Source: Ruminococcus sp. UBA4350
GTDB lineage: Bacteria > Bacillota > Clostridia > Oscillospirales > Ruminococcaceae
Assembly: GCA_002394125.1 (NCBI GenBank)
Contig: DGSY01000054.1
Location: 241 to 17,302, forward strand
Length of the DNA: 17,062 bases
Direction: 5' to 3'
Position 1 is the first letter of the stretch; each line of letters begins with the position of its first letter. This document shows positions 6,584 through 13,175 of the stretch, piece by piece. The translations under genes were made by a program, and so were the position numbers. A model generated the notes under the pieces. The model was not told where the DNA came from. It saw only the letters and a program-made list of their open reading frames with translations, and made no database searches.

Positions 6584-7492
6584 ATGCAGTATTATGAATC
6601 CATGCAGGCGCTGATCGGGCACACGCCGCTCGTGCGTCTCGGCAATATCGTAACAAAACAGGGCGTGAATGTGTTTGCAAAGCTGGAGCTCTGGAATCCG
6701 TCCGGCAGCGTGAAGGATCGCACCGGTCTGTATATGGTCAATGATGCGGAGCAGCGCGGCCTGCTCAAAGCGGGCGGCACGATCGTCGAAGCGACCGCCG
6801 GAAACACCGGCCTCGGCATTGCATTTGCGGCGCTGAACCGCGGATACCGCATCATCTTCGTCGTCCCGACGAAATTCTCCGCAGAAAAGCAGGCGCTGAT
6901 GCGGGCGCTCGGCGCGGAGGTCGTCAATACGCCGCGTGAATACGGAATGCTTGGCGCGGTGGAAAAGGCGGAGGAGATCAAGGCGGGCATCCCCGGCTCG
7001 ATCTCGCTGGAGCAGTTCAGAAACCAGAGCAATCCGCTGGCACATTATGAAACGACCGGCAGGGAGATCTGGGAATCGCTTGACGGAAAAATTGATTATG
7101 TCGTCGCGGGCGCGGGCAGCGGCGGAACCTATACCGGCATCCTGCGGTATCTGAAAGAGCGCGATCCGCAGATCCGCGGCATTCTGGCGGATCCGGTCGG
7201 CTCGACAATGGGCGGCGGCGAACACAGTGACTATAACATTGAGGGCATCGGCAATGATTTTATCGCAGATACGATGGATATGTCGCTTGTCGATGATGTG
7301 ATAAAGGTGACGGATGACGAAGCCTTTGAGAATGCCCGTCTGCTCGCGAAAACAGAGGGCATCTTTGCGGGATCGTCCTCCGGCGCGGCAATGGCGGCAG
7401 TGCGGAAGCTGACGGAGCGCGTCAGCAGCGGCAATATCGTCACGGTCTTCCCTGACCGCGGCGACCGCTATTTCAGCACTGGCTTATACTGA
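6584..7492 (+). CDS. mccA: Cystathionine beta-synthase/cysteine synthase-family enzyme (MccA-like)
   Basis: A 302-residue PLP enzyme of the OAS sulfhydrylase/CBS fold. PLP Lys44 lies in NPSGSVKDR (38-46), the substrate loop in EATAGNTG, and the phosphate-binding loop in GAGSGGTYTG. It has no C-terminal CBS-pair domain, like B. subtilis MccA (YrhA), which makes cystathionine from O-acetylserine and homocysteine. With MccB it would complete reverse trans-sulfuration from homocysteine to cysteine. A plain cysteine synthase (CysK) is the alternative. The start at 6584 (MQYYESMQALIGHTPLVRLGN) fits the family N-terminus and the AGGTGA 7 bases before it; an in-frame ATG at 6518 would add 22 unrelated residues inside mccB. 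Last gene of the operon; no classic terminator follows, only the hairpin repeat. Confidence 0.86.
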   Translation: MQYYESMQALIGHTPLVRLGNIVTKQGVNVFAKLELWNPSGSVKDRTGLYMVNDAEQRGLLKAGGTIVEATAGNTGLGIAFAALNRGYRIIFVVPTKFSAEKQALMRALGAEVVNTPREYGMLGAVEKAEEIKAGIPGSISLEQFRNQSNPLAHYETTGREIWESLDGKIDYVVAGAGSGGTYTGILRYLKERDPQIRGILADPVGSTMGGGEHSDYNIEGIGNDFIADTMDMSLVDDVIKVTDDEAFENARLLAKTEGIFAGSSSGAAMAAVRKLTERVSSGNIVTVFPDRGDRYFSTGLY

Positions 7493-7559
7493 GTGCGGAG
7501 GCTGCACCGGATGAACAGTCCGGAAAGTTACCGTTTCGCTTCCGGCGATGTCATTCAAA

Positions 7560-7721
7560 GTTTAGGTCAAGCCTTTTCAAAGGCTTGCGGGATTCCAAAG
7601 GGCAGAGCCCTTTGGTCGCTCTCCGCAGAGAGCGAAACTCCCCAGCGTTCAATAAGGGGAAGATTTGGGGCTAATGCCAGCAAAGCTGTCAAGGGAAAGT
7701 ACCCCGTAGGGCTGCTTTCCC
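7560..7721. repeat. Multi-hairpin palindromic intergenic element
   Basis: Four successive inverted repeats: CAAGCCTTT/AAAGGCTTG (7568-7576/7579-7587), CCAAAGGGC/GCCCTTTGG (7595-7603/7607-7615), CGCTCTC/GAGAGCG (7617-7623/7628-7634) and GGGAAAG/CTTTCCC (7693-7699/7715-7721). ATCCGC/GCGGAT follows at 7734-7749. It resembles the scattered palindromic elements I associate with Clostridia genomes; copy number cannot be judged from one window. It fills the gap between mccA and the LysR gene and may act as an RNA stabiliser or weak terminator. The open frame across it (7493-7765) is not credible as protein. Confidence 0.68.
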
Positions 7722-7810
7722 CATTCAAAATAGCATCCGCGAAGCGGATACCTTATTCATCATAAACAGTCTCATATATTCCGGTTTGCTCATATAAGTG
7801 AGGTGGAGAA

Positions 7811-8737
7811 ATGACGATACAACAACTGAGATATGTTCTGACGATCGCGGAAACCGGCTCCATGAACAAGGCGGCGGAGCTGCTCTATGTTTCGCAGCCC
7901 TCGCTGACGGCATCCGTACAGGAGCTCGAAAAGGAAACCGGCATCCGGATCTTCAACCGCAGCGGCCGCGGCGTGACCGTCACGAATGACGGCGCGGAAT
8001 TCCTGCAATACGCAAATCAGGTCGTCGGACAGTTCGAGATCCTGACCGAAAAATATACCGCAAAGGGCGGCGTCAAGAAGAAATTCGGCGTGTCCGCGCA
8101 GCATTATTCCTTCGCGGTCAAGGCCTTCGTCGAAATGGTCAAGCGCTTTGATACCGCGAAATATGAGTTCGCGATCCGCGAGACAAAAACAGCAGAGGTC
8201 ATCAGCGATGTTGCGGGGCTCCGCAGCGAGATCGGCGTGCTGTATCTCAACAATTTCAACCGCAAGGCGATCCTCAAGCTCCTGCATACGAACGGTCTGG
8301 AATTCACCCCGCTGACCAGATGCCGCGCATATGTGTATCTCTGGAAGGGGCATCCGCTCGCGCAGAAAAAGCAGATCACCTTTGAAGATCTCGCGGATTA
8401 CCCCTGCCTGTCATTTGAGCAGGGCGCAAACAGTTCGTTCTATTATGCCGAGGAGATCCTCAGCACGGCGGATTATCCGCGGACGATCAAGGCCAATGAC
8501 CGTGCGACCATGCTCAATCTGATGGTCGGACTGAACGGCTATACGCTCTGCTCCGGCATCATCTGCGAGGAGCTCAACGGCTCCGATTATCTCGCCGTGC
8601 CGTTTGCGGCGGAGGATGAGGATGCAATGGAGATCGGCTATATCACGCTGAAAAAGTCCATCCGCAGCAAGGCCGGAACGATCTATATTGAGGAACTGAA
8701 ACGCTATCTGGGTATAGATATTTCTGATAACGGATAA
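7811..8737 (+). CDS. LysR-family transcriptional regulator, candidate regulator of the shared promoters
   Basis: A 308-residue DNA-binding regulator. Residues 1-60 are the LysR winged helix-turn-helix: MTIQQLRYVLTIAETGSMN, then AAELLYVSQPSLTASVQELE, and IRIFNRSGRGVTVT. Residues ~90-300 are the two-lobed ligand-binding domain. GAGGTGG lies 6-12 bases before ATG 7811. Position between the mcc operon and the oxidoreductase operon, together with four similar promoters around it, suggests it senses a sulfur metabolite (for example O-acetylserine or a 2-oxoacid) and activates all four. CysB, CmbR and CysL set the precedent for LysR control of sulfur genes. Target and ligand are inferred. Its last codons (GAT AAC GGA TAA) double as the upstream box of P3. 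No clear promoter of its own was found in 7722-7810. Confidence 0.92.
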   Translation: MTIQQLRYVLTIAETGSMNKAAELLYVSQPSLTASVQELEKETGIRIFNRSGRGVTVTNDGAEFLQYANQVVGQFEILTEKYTAKGGVKKKFGVSAQHYSFAVKAFVEMVKRFDTAKYEFAIRETKTAEVISDVAGLRSEIGVLYLNNFNRKAILKLLHTNGLEFTPLTRCRAYVYLWKGHPLAQKKQITFEDLADYPCLSFEQGANSSFYYAEEILSTADYPRTIKANDRATMLNLMVGLNGYTLCSGIICEELNGSDYLAVPFAAEDEDAMEIGYITLKKSIRSKAGTIYIEELKRYLGIDISDNG

Positions 8738-8792
8738 TTGCACTTTGGTATTGGACAGATCGCGGAAATCGGTGTATCATAACAGCATACCG
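8726..8792 (+). promoter_or_regulatory. Promoter P3 of the oxidoreductase operon with shared LysR-type boxes
   Basis: Box GATAACGGATAAT (8726-8738), 12 bases, -35 TTGGAC (8751-8756), 18 bases, -10 TATCAT (8775-8780), then CATACCG (8786-8792). The upstream box overlaps the final three codons and stop of the LysR gene. The -35 is off consensus, as in P1, so an activator is likely needed. Confidence 0.75.
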
Positions 8793-8811
8793 CAAAGATT
8801 GGAGAATGAAT

Positions 8812-9327
8812 ATGAAAGAGATCCTTTGGCTCGGACGCGGCGGGCAGGGCGCATTTACGGCGGCAAAGCTCTTCGGCGCGGCCTATACAGCGTATGACGA
8901 TTCGCATTATGCGCTTGCATTTCCGTCCTTCGGCCCCGAACGGCGCGGCGCTCCGGTCAGGGCATTCACAAAGCTCGATGAAAAGCCCGTGCTTGACCGC
9001 AGCCAGACCGAGCAGGCAGATTTTGTCGTCGTGCTGGACGATACGCTCTATGCACCGGCACTGCATGATTTGCTGAAACCGGACGGCCGCATCATCGTCA
9101 ATTCCAAAGCGCCGATACCCGATACCTTTACATTTGACGGCGAAGCAGTCGCGGCGGAATTCCGGCTGCCGACGGTCAATACCGTCATGCTCGGCATCGT
9201 TTCGGCACTGTCGGATTACATCACGGAGGAACAGGCGGTCAGCGCTGTTGAGGGCTATATGCCGCAGAAAATTCAGGCGCGCAATATCGGCGCGGTGAAG
9301 CTCGCGAGAGAGGCGGTGCAGAAATGA
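8812..9327 (+). CDS. porC: 2-oxoacid:ferredoxin oxidoreductase, gamma subunit
   Basis: A 171-residue gamma (PorG/PorC/VorC-type) subunit, which helps bind CoA and TPP in the four-subunit oxidoreductase. It begins KEILWLGRGGQGAFTAAKL, the Rossmann-like GRGGQG motif of this family, followed by SFGPERRGAPVRAF, both diagnostic. The start at 8812 is preferred over the in-frame ATG at 8806 because GGAG (8801-8804) is 7 bases away from the first but only 1 base from the second. Its stop overlaps the delta start as ATGA (9324-9327). First gene of the gamma-delta-alpha-beta operon under P3. Confidence 0.93.
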   Translation: MKEILWLGRGGQGAFTAAKLFGAAYTAYDDSHYALAFPSFGPERRGAPVRAFTKLDEKPVLDRSQTEQADFVVVLDDTLYAPALHDLLKPDGRIIVNSKAPIPDTFTFDGEAVAAEFRLPTVNTVMLGIVSALSDYITEEQAVSAVEGYMPQKIQARNIGAVKLAREAVQK

Positions 9328-9617
9328 GACCATATCTAAGAGAAAAGACATCATTCTCCGCTGCGGAGATTCCGGAGGCGACCGCCTTTGAAGCTGGCTA
9401 TCTGGTATCGGTCAACAGCGGCTGGCGCAGCATCCGGCCGGTCATTGATACGGGACGGTGTGTCGGATGTGAGCAGTGCTATCTGTACTGTCCCGACGGC
9501 GTGATCTCGATACAGAACGGCAGGCCCGTCATTGATTATGATTTCTGCAAGGGCTGCGGCATCTGCGCAAAGATCTGTAAGATCGGCGCGATCGGAACGG
9601 AGGCGGAGCATTCATGA
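9324..9617 (+). CDS. porD: 2-oxoacid:ferredoxin oxidoreductase, delta (2[4Fe-4S] ferredoxin) subunit
   Basis: A 97-residue ferredoxin-like subunit that passes electrons from the catalytic beta subunit to external ferredoxin. It carries two complete cluster motifs: CVGCEQCYLYCP (C-x2-C-x2-C-x3-C-P) and CKGCGICAKICK, where the usual proline after the last Cys is Lys. The N-terminal ~45 residues match the PorD extension ('SGWRSIRPVID' before the first motif). Its TGA (9615-9617) overlaps the alpha start as ATGA. Confidence 0.94.
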   Translation: MRPYLREKTSFSAAEIPEATAFEAGYLVSVNSGWRSIRPVIDTGRCVGCEQCYLYCPDGVISIQNGRPVIDYDFCKGCGICAKICKIGAIGTEAEHS

Positions 9618-10795
9618 GCAAGCGTTTTTTATCCGGCAATGAGGCATTTGCCGAGGGCATCCGTCTTGCAAAGCCGGATGTGATTTCTGCCTATCCGATC
9701 ACCCCGCAGACGATCGTTGTCGAGCGGCTTTCGGAAATGGTCGAGGACGGCAGTCTGAAATCGGAATTCATTCATGTGGAATCGGAGCATTCGGCGCTCT
9801 CCTGTGCGATCGGCGCAAGCGCGGCGGGCGCAAGAGCCTTCACCGCAACATCCTCGCAGGGATTGCTTTACATGGCCGAATGTCTCTATTACGCATCCGG
9901 CGGGCGGTTCCCGATCGTCATGATGAATGCAGACCGCTCGACGGCGCTGCCGTGGAATATCTACGGCGACCAGCGCGACAGCCTTTCACAGCTCGACAGC
10001 GGCTGGATCCAGGTCTATGCGGAGAATGCGCAGGAAGCGCTCGACCTCGCGCTGATGAGCTGGCGCATCGCGGAGGACAGCCGCGTTTCCACGCCGGTCA
10101 TGGTCAATCTCGACGGCTTTGTGCTGACGCATACCTACGAAACGGTTGAGATACCCGAACAGGCGCAGGCAGATGCGTTCCTGCCGCCCTATGTCACGGA
10201 GAACCGCGTCGATTTTGAGACTCCGAAGAATATGGCATTCTCGGCCGGCCCCGATACCAATTTCATTTTCAAATACAAGGCGCATCGGGGAATGCTCGCT
10301 GCAAAGGAAGTCATCGCGGAAACGGAAGCCTCATTCGCGGAGAGCTTCGGCAGAGAATACACGGGAATGCTTGACAGCTACCGCGCAGAGGATGCAGACT
10401 TTATTCTCGTGACGCTCGGCAGCATCGCCGGACTCTGCCGCGAGACCGCCGACCGGCTGCGGGAGCAGGGCATCAAAGCCGGCGTTGTGCGCATCCGCTA
10501 TATGCGCCCGTTCCCGAATGCGGAGATCGCCGCAGCACTTCAGAATGCAAAGGCATTCGGCGTGCTGGAAAAGGATATCTCCTTCGGCAATGAGGGAACG
10601 GTCTATACAAATGTCAATTCCGCGCTGCAAAAGGCCGGTGTCCGGATTCCGGGCTATAATTTTATCGGCGGCTTGGGCGGCAGAAATATTTCTGCGCATG
10701 ATATCGCGCAGATTTTTGAGGATATCCGCAGCGGAACGGATCATGTGAATTTCATCGGGATCGGAGGTGACGGCAATGGCGAATCCAACGGCTGA
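9614..10795 (+). CDS. porA: 2-oxoacid:ferredoxin oxidoreductase, alpha subunit
   Basis: A 393-residue alpha subunit carrying the pyrimidine-binding part of the TPP site. Seen: LSGNEAFAEGIRLAKPDVIS, the hallmark AYPITPQT (near residue 31), HVESEHSALSCAIGASAAGARAFTATSSQGL, and NADRSTALPWNIYGDQRDS, which matches the pyruvate/ketoisovalerate (Por/Vor) branch rather than the fused indolepyruvate enzymes. The later part has the transketolase-like C-terminal domain. Substrate cannot be fixed from motifs: pyruvate, 2-oxobutyrate, branched-chain or methionine-derived oxoacids are all possible. Many Clostridia make acetyl-CoA with a single-chain PFOR, so a separate four-subunit enzyme beside cysteine genes may be specialised. 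The gene overlaps the beta gene by 20 bases. Confidence 0.93.
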   Translation: MSKRFLSGNEAFAEGIRLAKPDVISAYPITPQTIVVERLSEMVEDGSLKSEFIHVESEHSALSCAIGASAAGARAFTATSSQGLLYMAECLYYASGGRFPIVMMNADRSTALPWNIYGDQRDSLSQLDSGWIQVYAENAQEALDLALMSWRIAEDSRVSTPVMVNLDGFVLTHTYETVEIPEQAQADAFLPPYVTENRVDFETPKNMAFSAGPDTNFIFKYKAHRGMLAAKEVIAETEASFAESFGREYTGMLDSYRAEDADFILVTLGSIAGLCRETADRLREQGIKAGVVRIRYMRPFPNAEIAAALQNAKAFGVLEKDISFGNEGTVYTNVNSALQKAGVRIPGYNFIGGLGGRNISAHDIAQIFEDIRSGTDHVNFIGIGGDGNGESNG

Positions 10796-11672
10796 ACGGC
10801 TTTCGCGTGACGAATATTTTTACGGGCACAAGGCCTGTGCCGGATGCGGCGGCAGTCTTGCCGTCAGAGCAGCGCTCAAGGTGCTTGGGCAGAATGCGGT
10901 ATCCGTCCTGCCGGCGGGATGTATGTCGGCGGTCGGATTCAATTTCCCGCAGCTCTGCTTCTCGAATAATTCGATCATTTCGACATTCGCCGGAACCGCA
11001 TCTATGCTGACCGGCATCGAAGCCGGACTGCGCGCCCGCGGATACAGCGATTTCACCGCGGTCGGCTTTGCAGGCGACGGCGGCACGGCGGATATCGGCA
11101 TTCAGGCGCTCTCCGGCGCGATCGACCGCAATGACAACATCATCTATATCTGCTACGACAACGAAGCCTATATGAATACCGGCATCCAGAAAAGCGGCCT
11201 GACGCCGTTCGGTGCGCGAACCACAACGACGCCCGCCGGCGCCAATATCCACGGCAATCTCCGGCCGAAAAAGAATATGTTTGAGATCGCGGCCGCGCAT
11301 GAGATTCCCTATGCGGCGACGGCCAGCGTCGGCTATCTGCCGGATTTCATCCGGAAGGTCGAAAAGGCCGCGCAGATCAAGGGAACGAAATATATCCATG
11401 TGATCGCGCCCTGTCCGACGGGCTGGGGCATCGCGCCGGATGAAACGGTCGAGATCGCAAAGGAGGTCGTGGACTGCGGTCTCTGGTATCTCGCGGAATA
11501 CGAGAACGGCGCATTTACGCTGAATCATAAGCCGACAAATTTCACAAGCGTCGAAGCATATCTGAAAAAGCAGGGGCGCTTTCAGCATCTCGATCTGGAC
11601 GATATCAAGACCGTCATCGAATCGAGAGATAAAAAATGGGCATATATCGAAAAGAACTTCACTTATAAATAA
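10776..11672 (+). CDS. porB: 2-oxoacid:ferredoxin oxidoreductase, beta (TPP) subunit
   Basis: A 298-residue catalytic subunit binding TPP diphosphate and one [4Fe-4S] cluster. Cluster ligands are visible as ACAGCGG (two Cys), LPAGCMS, and APCPTGWG. The TPP/Mg motif is GDGGTADIGIQALSGA followed by YDNEAYMNTGIQ, both strongly PorB-like. The start at 10776 (MANPTAERL) has GGAGG (10763-10767) 8 bases upstream; the GTG at 10767 lies inside that site and is rejected. The 3' flank has no terminator before promoter P4, so some read-through into the CoA ligase gene is possible. Together with the other three subunits it would oxidise a 2-oxoacid and CoA to an acyl-CoA, CO2 and reduced ferredoxin, or run in reverse. 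Confidence 0.94.
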   Translation: MANPTAERLSRDEYFYGHKACAGCGGSLAVRAALKVLGQNAVSVLPAGCMSAVGFNFPQLCFSNNSIISTFAGTASMLTGIEAGLRARGYSDFTAVGFAGDGGTADIGIQALSGAIDRNDNIIYICYDNEAYMNTGIQKSGLTPFGARTTTTPAGANIHGNLRPKKNMFEIAAAHEIPYAATASVGYLPDFIRKVEKAAQIKGTKYIHVIAPCPTGWGIAPDETVEIAKEVVDCGLWYLAEYENGAFTLNHKPTNFTSVEAYLKKQGRFQHLDLDDIKTVIESRDKKWAYIEKNFTYK

Positions 11673-11676
11673 AATC

Positions 11677-11757
11677 TATAGCCTATCATAAAACACAGGT
11701 ATTAGACAAACCGCGCAGATGCGAGTATAATATAAACATACCAATCCAATAGGCTAT
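11677..11757 (+). promoter_or_regulatory. Promoter P4 of the CoA ligase gene with shared LysR-type boxes
   Basis: Box TATAGCCTATCAT (11677-11689), 12 bases, -35 TTAGAC (11702-11707), 18 bases, -10 TATAAT (11726-11731), then CATACC (11737-11742). The box is the most divergent of the four, but the spacing is identical. An additional perfect inverted repeat, ATAGCCTAT (11678-11686) with ATAGGCTAT (11749-11757), encloses the whole promoter. Confidence 0.75.
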
Positions 11758-11774
11758 CAAGGAGGATCATACCG

Positions 11775-13115
11775 ATGAGCAGAGATATCAACAATAAGTA
11801 CTGGGATGAGGAGCTGGAAACGCTCCCCCGTGCAGAGCTGGAAAAGCGCCAGCTCGCTGATTTGCAGGAGATCGTGCAGTTCGCATACGACCACGCGCCG
11901 TATTACAAGCGCAGCTTTGATGAAGCAGGCGTAAAGCCGTCCGACATCAAGCAGCTTTCCGATCTGCAAAAGTTCCCGTTCATCAACAAGAAAACGCAGC
12001 GCGATACGCAGGGCGTCGGCTCGTTCCTCGGCGAACTTGCAGCCGTTCCGGAGGAGGATGTCGTCTTCATCTCGACCTCGTCCGGCTCGACCGGCGTGCC
12101 GACCATGAGCCCCTTCACGAAGAAGGATTTCGACGAGTTTCAGGAGACCGAGAGCCGCTGGTTCTGGCAGATCGGCATGAGACCGAATGACCGCTATGTT
12201 CACGCGCTGAACTTCTCGCTGTATGTCGGCGGACCGGATGTCATCGGCGCACAGAATCTCGGCGCACTGTGCATCTGGGGCGGCACGCTTCCGAGCGAGC
12301 GCCTGCTGTTCATCCTGAAAACATATCAGCCGACGGTCATCTGGACATCGCCGTCCTATGCATGGCAGCTCGGCGAAAAGGCGCTGAAATCCGGCTACGA
12401 TCCGAAGAAGGATTTCAACATCAAAAAGATCATCGTCGCCGGCGAGCTCGGCGGTTCGATCGACGCGACCAGAAAAGCGATCGAGGATATCTGGGGCGCA
12501 GAGGTCTTTGACTTCTACGGTCTGTCCGATATTTTCGGCGCCTGCGCAGCACAGTGCGAATATCACGACGGCCTGCACATCGCAGAAAACCACATCCTCG
12601 TTGAGACGGTCGATCTCCACACCGGCGAGATCCTGCCGCCCGGCGAGACCGGCGAGCTGGTCTTCACGACGCTCCGCAAGCACGCAAGACCGCTGATCCG
12701 CTTCCGCACCGGCGATATTGGCCGCATCGACCAGACACCGTGCAAGTGCGGCAGAACACACGGCCGGATCCATATTCTCGGCCGCAAGGATGATATGTTC
12801 ATCGTCTCCGCCGTCAATGTATTTCCGAGCGATATCGAAGCGGTCATCCGCGAGCAGAGCGGCATCACCGGCGAATATCTCATCCGCATCTTCGAGAAGG
12901 ATTTCACGAACAAATACGCTGTTGAGATCGAGAAGAATACCGATAATCCGAAGGATGATGAGACCGTCGCAGCAGAGGTTTCCGCAGCGCTCAAGGCGCG
13001 CATCGGCGTGAAGCCCGCAAACGTCATCGTACATCCGGACGGCGGACTGAACACCCGCTCCGAGCATAAATCCAAGCGCATCATCGACGAGCGAAAGCTT
13101 GACTATTCCATTTGA
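11775..13115 (+). CDS. Phenylacetate-CoA ligase-family acyl-CoA ligase
   Basis: A 446-residue AMP-forming ligase of the PaaK branch of the adenylate-forming superfamily, normal for the family (~430-440). Seen in order: ISTSSGSTGVPT (99-110, ATP phosphate loop), FYGLSDIFGA (247-256), IRFRTGDIGR (308-317, ribose-binding Asp), a CKCGRTHGRI metal-knuckle-like stretch (323-332), and the PaaK hallmark DDMFIVSAVNVFPS (339-352). RBS AAGGAGG precedes ATG 11775. Such genes often sit beside 2-oxoacid oxidoreductases in anaerobes: either the ligase activates an acid for reductive carboxylation to a 2-oxoacid, or it runs backward to make ATP from acyl-CoA. The acid may be aryl-acetic, propionic or methylthiopropionic here; PaaK homology does not decide. 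Its 3' end contains the -35 of the aminotransferase promoter. Confidence 0.88.
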   Translation: MSRDINNKYWDEELETLPRAELEKRQLADLQEIVQFAYDHAPYYKRSFDEAGVKPSDIKQLSDLQKFPFINKKTQRDTQGVGSFLGELAAVPEEDVVFISTSSGSTGVPTMSPFTKKDFDEFQETESRWFWQIGMRPNDRYVHALNFSLYVGGPDVIGAQNLGALCIWGGTLPSERLLFILKTYQPTVIWTSPSYAWQLGEKALKSGYDPKKDFNIKKIIVAGELGGSIDATRKAIEDIWGAEVFDFYGLSDIFGACAAQCEYHDGLHIAENHILVETVDLHTGEILPPGETGELVFTTLRKHARPLIRFRTGDIGRIDQTPCKCGRTHGRIHILGRKDDMFIVSAVNVFPSDIEAVIREQSGITGEYLIRIFEKDFTNKYAVEIEKNTDNPKDDETVAAEVSAALKARIGVKPANVIVHPDGGLNTRSEHKSKRIIDERKLDYSI

Positions 13116-13156
13116 TTATAGTATAATAGGTGTATCGGTCCTGTGTCCGGTACACC
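13099..13156 (+). promoter_or_regulatory. Promoter P5 of the aminotransferase gene with a start-site palindrome
   Basis: -35 TTGACT (13099-13104), 17 bases, -10 TATAAT (13122-13127). The -35 lies inside the end of the CoA ligase gene. Directly after the -10, GGTGTATCGG (13129-13138) pairs with CCGGTACACC (13147-13156) with one G-U and an 8-base loop. The palindrome covers the expected transcription start, so it may be a repressor operator or a 5' mRNA hairpin. The LysR-type boxes of P1-P4 are absent. Confidence 0.75.
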
Positions 13157-13175
13157 AATCTTTTAGGAGGACAAT

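Noticed and set aside
7493..7765. 90-codon frame after mccA
   Set aside because: It is formed by the palindromic repeat and has no credible RBS or protein-like composition.
11673..11774. Terminator between the beta subunit gene and promoter P4
   Set aside because: No stem with a T-run is present; the only inverted repeat (ATAGCCTAT/ATAGGCTAT) is 62 bases apart and looks regulatory.
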